From: Arenibaculum pallidiluteum | GTDB lineage: Bacteria; Pseudomonadota; Alphaproteobacteria; Azospirillales; Azospirillaceae | Reading direction: 5' to 3' | Length of the DNA: 64,000 bases | Assembly: GCF_017355985.1 (NCBI RefSeq) | Contig: NZ_JAFIQU010000012.1 | Span: 1 to 64,000, forward strand | Part shown: positions 45,140 through 57,100 of the stretch, in pieces | Numbering within the stretch: position 1 is the stretch's first letter | How the letters are laid out: every line of letters starts with the position of its first letter | Notes under the pieces: generated by a model | Told to the model about the DNA's origin: nothing | Databases searched by the model: none | What the model saw: the letters and a program-made list of their open reading frames with translations, nothing else | Position numbers and translations under genes: made by a program

Positions 45140-48100
45140 ATGGCTTCGAGCTCCCACGACAAGCCCGCTGCCAAGGCTCCTTCCTCCCGAAAGAGCACCA
45201 CGATCGCATCCCATTCCGTCCGCCTGGCGCTCGAGCCCCGCTTGGTATTCGATGCAGCCTTGGTCGCCACCATTGCCGAGGTGAACGATCAGGGGGCAGA
45301 TGCCGCGGCGCCCGATAGCCATCCGGATAATAATGGCCCTGATGTCCCAGGCTCCGCTGTAGCGCCCTCTTCGTATGGCAGCACTCACTCCCCGACTGTG
45401 GTCGTGGTCGATGCTCGCTCGCCGGAACGTGACTCGCTTGTAGCTTCGGCAGGTCCAGGCCGAGAGGTCGTCGTAGTCGCTGCAGACGCTGATCCCGTCA
45501 ACAGCGTCACAGCGGCGCTCGCCGACCGCCGGGGAATAGACTCCCTGCATCTCGTGGGTTTCGAAGGGGAGGACGGCCTGCGCCTGGGCTCGGCGCCGTT
45601 GACGGAGGCGATCGTGACCGGCCGCGGCAGCGAAATCGCCGGTTGGCGCGATGCCTTCGAAGACCCAGGCACGATCACCGTCCACGGATCTCGCACGACA
45701 GCAACCGCGGCCTTCGCCGAAAGCCTCGGCGACATCGTCGGCCTCGATGCCGGCACGACGTCCGAGCCGCTGCCAGCGGGCCGGACCGTGGTGGTGGTGG
45801 ATGGCCGGATTGCCGATACCGACAGGCTGCTGGAAGGGCTCCCCGACGGTGTAGAGGTCGTCAGGATCGGTGCCGAGGAAGATGGCATCGCCGCAGTCGC
45901 GCGTGCGGTCTCGGGCGGCGGGGTCGCCTCGCTGCAGATCATCTCGCACGGTACGCCCGGCAGTATCGTGCTGGGCCGCGATTCCATAAGCTCCGCAACC
46001 CTTGTTGGTGGGGCCCGCGATGCCATCGCGGCCTGGGGCCTGGGCCTGACCGCCGAGGCCGACATCCTGCTGCTGGGCTGCAATGTCGCCGAGACCGAAG
46101 ACGGCAAGGCCTTCGTCGCAGGCTTGGCCGCCCTGACAGGGGCCGATGTGGCCGCTTCCGTGGACAGTACGGGCTCCGCCGCTCTCGGCGGAGACTGGGA
46201 CATGGAGACCCGCTCGGGGCAGATCGATTCCGCGCTGGCGCTCGACGATACGGCGATCGCCGATTACGCCCATCTCCTGGCGGCGCCGACCATCTCCGAT
46301 GCGGCGACCACGGTCCGGACGCAGATCGAAGACACGGCCCTCGTGATCTCCGGGATCACGGTCGGCGACGCGGACCCGGCCGATACGACCCTGCGGCTGC
46401 AGCTGACGGTCGATACCGGAACGATCACGCTGGCTGGCGTGTCCGGGCTGACCTTCAATGCCGGCACCGCGAACGGTTCGGCCACCATCGACGTGACCGG
46501 AAGCCTTGCCGATCTCAATGCGGCGATCGGCGGGATGGTCTACCGCATGGGGTTGAACGCCAGCGGATCGGCGACGCTGACGATCACGGCGATTGATCTC
46601 TCCCTGGCCTCGTCCACCCGGACCGTCAGCCTCGCCGTGACGCCGGTCAACGATGCCCCCACGCCTGTTGTACCCGGCCTCACGGTCGCAGAGGGCCAGA
46701 AGGATGTCTCCTTCTCGACGGCCAATCTCAATGTCGTCGATGTGGACAATCTGCCCGAGCAGGTGATGATCCGCATCGACAGCCTGCCCACCACGGGCAC
46801 GCTGCGGTTCAACGGCTTCGGCGTGGTGGTCGGCTCCACCTTCTCTCTGGCCGATCTCGCAAAGCTCACCTACTCGCACGGCGGCGCCGACGTTCGCACC
46901 GGCGACACGGATCATTTCAGCATCTCCGTGAACGACGGTGCAGGCGGAGCCGATGGCAACGGGGCCTGGAGCGCCTCGCAGGCCGTCACGATCTCGCTGA
47001 CGCCGGTCAATCAGGCCCCGATCGTTGGCTTCGCCCCCGGTGGCACCTTCTACGAGGGGCGACAGGACGTCCCGGTCGGACTGACGATCACCGACCGCGA
47101 GAGCGGCCATGCCGATAGCCTGGCCAATTCGAGGGTGGAGATCGTATCGCTCAACCTCGGTGGGGAAGGCGTCCTCTACAGGGACACCAACGGCAATGGC
47201 ACCTTCGATACCGGCGAAGCCGTCGCGGTCGGACAGACCTTCTCGGGCGAAGAGGCCGCCCAGCTTCGCTTTTCGCATTATGGCAGCGAGACCAACCGCA
47301 CGACGCCGCCCTCCTTCACCGTGCGGGTGACGGATGCGGGCGGCGGGCACGGCTCTGGCGCCGCTCTCTCGACGGAACGCCAGATCACCATCCCTGTCGT
47401 GCCGGTGAACGACGATCCGGTGCTGGCCGTCAATGCCCCCCTGCTCGTCGCAGAGGGCACGGACACGAGGGTGCTGAGCCCGGCGGAGCTTTCCGTCACC
47501 GACGTCGATACGCTGAACAGAAATCTCCTGGTCTATCTCATGGAATCGCGTCCGACCCAGGGCGTGATCCAGCTCAACATCGACCGCACGGGCGGCGCGA
47601 ACTGGAAGACGCTCGGGATCGGCGGCCGCTTCACCCAGGAGGACATCGACCAGGGCCGGGTCCGGTACGTCCATCAGGGCGACGGTGTGGCCAGCACCGA
47701 CAGCTTCACCTTCTCCGTCCGCGATTCGATGTACCAGGCCTGGCCGGTGCCGGGCACAGCCGGCGCCGTGCGCGACGGTGCCGCGATCGCGACCAAAACC
47801 TTCACCATCAACATCGCCGATGCCACGCCGGGAGGCGGGACGATCTCCGATCCGGATCCCGGCTATGGCGGTGGGGGCGGCGAGGGTGGCGGCGGTGAGG
47901 GCGGTGGCGGGGGCGGCGGCTCCCCGACCGATCCCGGCAATGCGCCGACACCGACGCCCATCGGGATGACCAACAATAACTACCAGGGATCGCAGGCCGC
48001 CATTCCGGGCGAGGGGCAGGACGCTCTGCTCAACCAGAGCATGCTGAAGTACCAGTTCGAGATCGGCGGCTATGTCGTGCCCGACGCGGAGGTGGTCTAC

Positions 48101-51100
48101 ACCGTGACGGGGCAGCCAGCGAATGGCTGGCTGGAGCTGAAGGCGGCCGGCGTCTGGACGAGGATCCACGACTACGGGACCTTCACGCAGCAGGACATCA
48201 ATCTCGGCAATGTCCGCTTCGTCCACGACAGCGGCGAGGACTTCCACAGCAGCTTCAACTACATCGTCAGCAACGGCGGCCCCCATTCCGTCACGAGCAC
48301 CTTCGAGATCAAGGTCGCTCCGACCAACGACCGCCCCTCCGCCTCGGCGGGAACGACCGTCACGACGACGGAAGGCGGCACCGTCCGGATCACCGGCCAG
48401 CAGATCCGGGCATCCGACGTGGATCTGGCGCTGCAGCCCGAATTGCAGGTGGGTGAGGGCGCCAAGGACAATCTGTGGTTCAGGGTCCTGACGCTGCCGG
48501 CCGACGGCGCGCTGCAGCGCTGGAACGGCACCACGTGGGTTGCCGTGACCACGAACGACTGGCTGCCGATCGAGGCGCTGACCGCAACCGGCATCGACGG
48601 CGGCACGGGCGCCCTTCGCTACGTCCATGCCGGTGGCGACCAGGCCGCGAACTTCACCGACGGCTTTACGGTAGAGGTCCGCGACGATCTCGGACCACCC
48701 GCCGACGCCTGGTCCGTCCAGACCGGACTGGCGGCCCCGGCCGCCAACAATCTCAGCGACACGGCCTCGATCACGATCGAGATCGCACCGCTGAACGATG
48801 CCCCGCTGGTTGCCCTCACCCCCGACGCGACGGATCCCGTCGTCACGGATTCGGGCGGCACGGTCCGCACGGGCGTGAACAATCCGCTGACGGTCGCGGA
48901 GGGGCAGACGAACGTCTCCTTGAAGGATCATCTCGCGGCGGTCGATCCGGACAACACGACCGTGCAGCGCCAGTTCAGGATTACCGATGCGACCGATCAC
49001 GGCACGCTGCGGCGGTCCGGCGTGGCGCTCGGCGTAGGAAGCGTCTTCACCCAGGACGACCTTGACAGCGGCCGCATCACCTACACCCACGACGGAAGCG
49101 AGACCGTTACCGACAGCTTCAGCTTCGTGGTGAGCGACGGCGTCGTCAAAACGGCGGTCGCCCGCTTCGACATCATCATCACTCCCGCGAACGACAAGCC
49201 GACGCTGACCGGGCCGGGAACGATCGCCCATGGCAACGCATCGCCGCTCACCTTCACGGGCGGCAATGCGATCAGCATCACGGACCTCGATCTCGCCGCC
49301 ATCGGAACCGGCGAGCAGGACTTCGTCCAGGTGACGGTGGAGGCGCAGAACCCGAACGCCCGCCTGAACCTGAGCGGGCCCATTCCGGGACTGACCGTCA
49401 TCCAGGGCGGCGGGCGCGGCGAGAAGCTCGTCATTCAGGGCAGCGCCGCCGCAGTGCAGCAAGCCCTCAACGGGCTGAGCCTGGACTTCGTGGACGAAGG
49501 CGGGAACCCGGCCGATGTCGACGGCGCCGTATCGGTCAAGGTTTCGGTGGACGACCGGCTGCGGGACGAGACCGGAAACCTGACCTCCGGGGCCAATGGC
49601 GGCCCGGTCAACCAGGACGGCACCGTCATCGACGGCACCAGCAACGTCGCAACCCACACCTTCACGGTCTACGCCAGCGCCACGCCCGACGACCCGACCT
49701 TCGTCAACATTCCGTCCAGCCTGTCGGTCAACGAGGAAGCGGCGCTCGCCTTCACCGGCGCCAACAGGGTCGAGATCGCGGATGTCGACGCCTTCCCGAT
49801 CGCCTCGGCGACCGGCAGCATCCGTCTCCTGGCCGGCAACGGCAATCTGCGGATCGGCGACCTGAACGGCGCAACCGTAACGGCCGGCAGCAACGACAGC
49901 GGCGATCTCACGCTGACCGGCACGCTGGCGCAGCTGAACGCGGCGCTGCTGACGCTGACCTATACCGGCAAGCTGAACTACACGAACACGCTTACACCGG
50001 ACCAGATCACCGTCAGGGTGCTCGCGAACACGGCGAGCGGCATCGGCGTCGGCGGTGCCAGCCAGGTCGAGCGGACCATCCAGGTGACGGTCAATCCCGT
50101 CAACGATGCGCCCGTCGTGACCGCACCGTCGGGGACGCAGACGGCGTCGACCACAGCCCCGGTGGTGTTCAGCACGGCCAACGGAAATGCGATCAGCGTC
50201 ACCGATGTCGACGTGAAGGGTGTGCCGATCAACGGCATGGCCGGCACCAACGTGATTCGCATCACGCTCGACCCGACCCAGGGCTGGACGCCGGCTCCGG
50301 CGAGCTACGGCGTCCTCAAGCTCGCCTCGACCGCCGGCATCACCTTCGTCGACGGCATCACCTATGACCCTGCGGCCGGCCATACCGTCACGTCGACATC
50401 GGGTGCCGGCGGGCCGCTCGTAATCGAAGGGACGATCGACGCGATCAACGCCGCGCTCGACGGCCTCAGCTATACCTCGCCCAACAACATCGACCGGACG
50501 GTCCAGCTCCGTGTGACCGCCGACGACCGCGCGAACGGAGGCACGGGGGCAAAGACCGACGCCAAGACCATCCAGATCAACGCATCGAGCGACAACGATC
50601 CGCCGCAGGTGACCGTACCGGCCGCCCAGACCGTCGATGAGGACACCTCCCTGGCCTTCAACGGGGAACACCGCATCACCGTCGCGGATCCCGACGATTT
50701 CGGCGGCACCCTGCGGGCCGAACTGCGGGTGACCAACGGCACGCTGAGCGTGACGAACACGACGGGCGTCACGGGCAACAACACCGCGACTCTCGTGATC
50801 ACGGGGACCGAAGCGCATATCAACACGGTCCTCGCGGGCCTCTCCTACCGTGGCGCGCTGAACTTCCACGGCAGCGACAGCCTCGTGGTGAAGGTCTTCG
50901 ACAACGGCAACACGGGCAACCGCCCTGGCTCGGTCAGCACGCCGGGCGCCGGTTACGAGGACGGCTCCTCCAACAAGCTGGTGACGACCCAGACCGTGGA
51001 CATCACGGTCACGCCCGTGAACGACGCGCCGGTTTTCGGCAGTCTCGCCGGGCCGGTCACCTATACCGAGAATGGCCCCGGCATCCGGCTGGATGCCGAT

Positions 51101-54100
51101 GCGACGATCTCCGATGTCGAGCTCGGCGGCCGCGCCGGAGGCAGCGGCGACTGGAACGGCGCGGTGCTGACCATCGCACGCTATTCCGGCAGCGACTTCT
51201 CGCCCGATGCGAACGACGTCTTCGAGACGACCGGCTCGCTCAGCTTCGTGTCCAGCGGCGCCGGAACCGGAAATGTCGTGATCGGCGGCACGACGGTCGG
51301 CACCTATTCGATGCCGGCCCCGGGCCGGATCGAGATCACGTTCAATTATGCCGCGACCAACGCCACGGTCGCCTCGGTGCTGCAGCAGATCACCTACCGC
51401 CATGACGGCGACGCGCCACCCGCCTCGCTGGTGCTGCGCATCCAGATCGACGACGGCAACACCGGCACTGCCGACCAGGGGAGCGGGGGCAGGAAGACCG
51501 CCACCTACGACCTGACGGTCAACGTCACCCGCCACAACGACAGCCCCGGTGTCTCCGGGCTCGACAACAGGCCGAGCTATGTCGAGGACCAGCCGGCGGT
51601 CGTCCTCGACGGCAATGTCGACCTCTTCGATGCGGAGCTCGATGCCGCGAACAACTGGAGCGGCGCGACGCTGACGATCCGACGGAACGGCGGCGCCAAT
51701 GCCGAGGACGTCTTCGAGGGCTCCGGCACCCTGATGCTTTCCGGAAACAACGTCGTCCTGAACGGCACGACGGTTGGCGCCTACACCATGTCGGGCGGTC
51801 AGCTCACGATCACCTTCAACGGCCAGGCAACCTCGGCCCGCGTCGATGCGGTCGTCCAGCAGATCGCCTACCGGAACACGAACCAGAACCCACCGGCCTC
51901 GGTCACCCTCGCCTACATCGTGAACGATGGCGGCAACGCCAGCAGCCAAGGTGGTGCCGCCCAGACCAGCTCGGCCGCCACTGTCACCGTCGATATCACG
52001 CCCGTGAACGACGCACCGACGCTGGGCGGGCTGCCGGCCTCGGCCTCCTACGCCGAGGGGGCGAGCCCGACGGTGATCGGCCCGGCCGTCACGCTGGGCG
52101 ACATCGACAGCCCGGACTTCAACGGCGGCTCGCTGAGGCTGGCGCTGCTCTCCGGCGGCACGGCGGACGACCGGCTGTCGATCCGCAACCAGGGCACCGG
52201 CGCCGGCCAGATCGGCTTCGACGGCACCACCCTGACCTATGGCGGCGCCGTCATCGGCACCGTGGCGGGCGGCAGCGGCACCACCCCGCTGGTCGTCACC
52301 TTCACCTCCACCGCGGCGACGCGCGCGGCGGTCGAGGCGCTGATCGAGAACCTGACCTTCTCGAACGTCTCCGAGCATCCGGACACCGCCCCGCGCACGG
52401 CCCGGCTGACCGTCGTCGACGGCGACGGCACGGCGCTGGGCGGCACCGACACCTACACCTCGCCCGACATCACCCTGACCGTCTCGCGCGTGAACGACGC
52501 CCCCGCGCTGTCCGGGCTGGGCGGCACGGTCGGCCACACGGAGGGCGCCGCCGCCACGGTGCTCGCGCCCGGCGCCGCGCTGTCCGCTGCCGATCTCGAC
52601 CTGCGCGGCAGCTGGGCCGGGGCGGTGCTGACGCTGGAGCGCCAGGGCGGTGCGAATGCCAGCGACCAGTTCACGGGCGCGGGCGCGCTCTCGCTCGCCG
52701 GCAATGGCGACGTCGTGCTCGACGGGACCACGGTGGTCGGCAGCTGGTCCACGGCCACGGCCGGCCGGCTGCAGATCACCTTCAACGCCAGCGCTACGCC
52801 GGCGCTGGTGGACCGGGTGGTGCAGAACATCGCCTACCGCTATGCGGGCGATGCCCCGCCGGCCTCCGTCACCATCAGCTGGACGATCAGCGACGCCAAC
52901 ACCGGCATTCCCGACCAGGGCGCGACCGGCGTTCCGCTGACCGGCACCGGCTCGGTCACCGTCACGCTCACCGCGACCAACGACGCGCCGGTCCTCAATC
53001 CGGCCGCCACGCTGGTGCTGGACGCGATCCCGGAGGATACCGGCGCGCCGGTGGCGGGTGTTGCCTCGGGCACGCTGGTCTCCAGCCTGATCGGCGGCAT
53101 CACGGACCCGGACCTGACGGCCGGGCGGGGCATCGCCGTCGTGGGCGCCGATGCCAGCCAGGGCACGTGGTGGTTCTCGACCGACGGCGGGGCGAGCTGG
53201 TCCGCGCTCGGCACGCCGAGCGAGGGTGCGGCGCGCCTGCTGGCCTCGGATGGCAGCACGCGTATCCACTTCCAGCCGAACGCCGACTGGAACGGCGTGC
53301 TGGGCTCGGCGCTGACGATCCGCGCCTGGGACCTGAGCGCCGGCAGCAACGGCGGCACGGCCGACATCACCACGGTCGGCACCGGCGGCACCTTGCCCTT
53401 CTCGACCGCAAGCGACACCGTCTCCCTCACCGTCACTCCGGTCAACGATGCGCCGACGCTGAGCGGGCTGCCGGCCTCGGCCTCCTACGCCGAAGGGGCG
53501 AGCCCGACGGTGATCGGCCCGGCCGTCACGCTGGGCGACATCGACAGCCCGGACTTCAACGGCGGCTCGCTGAGGCTGGCGCTGCTCTCCGGCGGCACGG
53601 CGGACGACCGGCTGTCGATCCGCAACCAGGGCACCGGCGCCGGCCAGATCGGCTTCGACGGCACCACCCTGACCTATGGCGGCGCCGTCATCGGCACCGT
53701 GGCGGGCGGCAGCGGCACCACCCCGCTGGTCGTCACCTTCACCTCCACCGCGGCGACGCGCGCGGCGGTCGAGGCGCTGATCGAGAACCTGACCTTCTCG
53801 AACGTCTCCGAGCATCCGGACACCGCCCCGCGCACGGCCCGGCTGACCGTCGTCGACGGCGACGGCACGGCGCTGGGCGGCACCGACACCTACACCTCGC
53901 CCGACATCACCCTGACCGTCTCGCGCGTGAACGACGCCCCCGCGCTGTCCGGGCTGGGCGGCACGGTCGGCCACACGGAGGGCGCCGCCGCCACGGTGCT
54001 CGCCCCCGGCGCGGCGCTGTCCGATGCCGATCTCGACCTGCGCGGCAGCTGGGCCGGGGCGGTGCTGACGCTGGAGCGCCAGGGCGGTGCGAATGCCAGC

Positions 54101-57100
54101 GACCAGTTCACGGGCGCGGGCGCGCTCTCGCTCGCCGGCAATGGCGACGTCGTGCTCGACGGGACCACGGTGGTCGGCAGCTGGTCCACGGCCACGGCCG
54201 GCCGGCTGCAGATCACCTTCAACGCCAGCGCTACGCCGGCGCTGGTGGACCGGGTGGTGCAGAACATCGCCTACCGCTATGCGGGCGATGCCCCGCCGGC
54301 CTCCGTCACCATCAGCTGGACGATCAGCGACGCCAACACCGGCATTCCCGACCAGGGCGCGACCGGCGTTCCGCTGACCGGCACCGGCTCGGTCACCGTC
54401 ACGCTCACCGCGACCAACGACGCGCCGGTCCTCAATCCGGCCGCCACGCTGGTGCTGGACGCGATCCCGGAGGATACCGGCGCGCCGGTGGCGGGTGTTG
54501 CCTCGGGCACGCTGGTCTCCAGCCTGATCGGCGGCATCACGGACCCGGACCTGACGGCCGGGCGGGGCATCGCCGTCGTGGGCGCCGATGCCAGCCAGGG
54601 CACGTGGTGGTTCTCGACCGACGGCGGGGCGAGCTGGTCCGCGCTCGGCACGCCGAGCGAGGGTGCGGCGCGCCTGCTGGCCTCGGATGGCAGCACGCGT
54701 ATCCACTTCCAGCCGAACGCCGACTGGAACGGCGTGCTGGGCTCGGCGCTGACGATCCGCGCCTGGGACCTGAGCGCCGGCAGCAACGGCGGCACGGCCG
54801 ACATCACCACGGTCGGCACCGGCGGCACCTTGCCCTTCTCGACCGCAAGCGACACCGTCTCCCTCACCGTCACTCCGGTCAACGATGCGCCGGTGCTTTC
54901 CGGCCTCGGCGGCACCCTCAACTACGCGGAGGCTGCCACCGCCAAGGTGCTCGCGCCCGCGGCGGCGCTGTCGGACGTCGAACTGGGCGGCCGCGACAAC
55001 TGGGCTGGGGCCGTGCTGACTCTCTCGCGCGTCGTGGATGGCGTGCCGGCTCCGAACGCGCAGGACCGGTTCGGTAGCACGGGAACGCTGCAGTTCGCGA
55101 ACGGCGGGGACGTGACGGTCGACGGCGTGACGGTCGGAACCTGGTCGGCGCCCGCAGCCGGGCAGATCAGGATCGTGTTCGGCGCCAATGCGACCACGGC
55201 CCTGGCCGGTCAGGTCCTGAGCCAGATCACCTTTGCCAACGATGCCGCCTCTCTGCCTGCCTCGATCTCCGTCGGCTGGCACCTGAGCGACGGCAATACC
55301 GGAGACACCGACCAGGGCACCGGCGGTGCCCTTGTGGCGACGGGCAGCGTGACCGTCGTTTTCGCCGCCGTGAATGATCCGCCGGTCAACACCGCGCCGA
55401 CCGCCGTCACCACGCGCGAGGACACCCCCTTCTCCTTCACGGGCAGCAACCGCATCAGCATCGCGGATCCCGATGCGGAAAATGCTGCGGTGCAGGTCCG
55501 GCTCGTCGCGACCAATGGCACGATCACCCTGTCCCGCACGACCGGCCTGACCTTCACGGTTGGCGACGGCACCGGCGACCCGATCATCACGATGACCGGA
55601 ACGATCACCGACATCAACGCAGCGCTGGACGGCCTCGTTTTCCTGCCCGGCCAGGACTTCGGCGGATCGGCCAGCCTGCGGATCGTGACCAACGATCTCG
55701 GGAACGCCGGTTCCGGCGGTGCCAAGCAGGACGATGTCACGATTGCCATCGCCGTGACGCCGGTGGCCGACATGCCGACGCTGTCCGCCTCCGCAAGCGG
55801 TCTCGAGGACACGGCGATCCCGTTGGTGATCAACGCGGCCGCGACCGATACGGACGGGTCCGAGAGCCTGCGCATCGTGATCGCGAACATCCCGGAGGGC
55901 TCACGGCTGATCAATGGCGCCGGCGATGCGATCGCGATCTCGGGCGGCAGCGCGACGCTGACCGCGGCCCAGCTGGCCGGCTTGGCGATCATCCCGCCGG
56001 CGAACCGCGATGTCAGCTTCACGCTGACGGTCACCGCAATCGCGACCGAGGCCGAAAACGGCGACTCTGCCCAGACCTCCCAGCAGGTCACCGTCGCGAT
56101 CACGCCCGTCAACGACGCGCCGCAGGCGCTTGGCACATTGCCTGATCGCATCACGGCCGAGGAAACGCCGATCGGCTACCTCCTGCCTCCGGGGCTGTTC
56201 GGCGATATCGACACCGGGGACACGGTCACTCTGTCCGCGCAGCTCGCGGGTGGTGCGCCGCTGCCTGGCTGGCTGCGGTTCGATCCCGCCACGGGCAGCT
56301 TCACGGCCACCCCGGCACGCGGCGACGCCGGTTCCATCCGGGTCGAGGTCGTGGCAACCGACCGGGCCGGCGCCTCGGTCACCATTCCCTATTCCTTCGT
56401 GGTCACGCCGCTTCCCGAGGCCCCGGTCGTCACGCCGCCCGATACCGTGCCCCCGGTCCCGGCTCCCGGCACCGGGACGGGTGGCGGCGGGACGCCTCCG
56501 GCAAGCAACAACGATCCGATTACCAGCCCGACCAAGCCGGCCGATCCCGGCCTCATCACGAATCCGCCCATCGATGGCGACGATGAGGCGAGCGGCAATG
56601 GCGGCTTCCAGGGGAGCGATCGACCAGGGGAAAATGGGCTCCTGAGCCAGAGCAGCCTTTTCGACCTTGGCGGAAGCCGCCGGCTGGAGCTGCTCCTGGT
56701 GGGCTCACCCGGAAACCGCGTGCTGATTCCCGAGCAGAACGCGACGTTCCAGGTGCCGCGCACGATCTTCCGGCATTCGAACCCCGGAGAGCGCCTGGCG
56801 TTCGAGGCAAAGCGGCCCAACGGCGAGCCGCTGCCGGGCTGGCTGCGCTTCGATACCGAAACGCTGACCTTCATCGGCCGTCCGCCGGCCGATGCGATCG
56901 GCAACCTGGACGTCGTGATCGTCGCGCGGGACACCCGCGGCGCACAGGCTGCGGCCCCGTTCCGGATCACCATCACCCGGGATGTCCAGGAGGGCGGCCT
57001 CCAGGGCCAGGGAACCCGGCAGCCGGCGGACCAAGAGAGGAATGAAGCGCCGCAGGTGCCCCCAGAAGGCAATGCGTCGCCGCCCGCGGGGATCCCGCCG

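Noticed and set aside
45065-55282. A 3,405-codon open reading frame on the minus strand opposite the giant adhesin gene
   Set aside because: Its translation is Arg/Gly/Asp-rich, low in hydrophobic residues and mirrors the sense repeats. Stop codons are rare there because the sense gene is GC-rich with biased codon use. It has no recognisable domain. Ribosome profiling on that strand would settle it.
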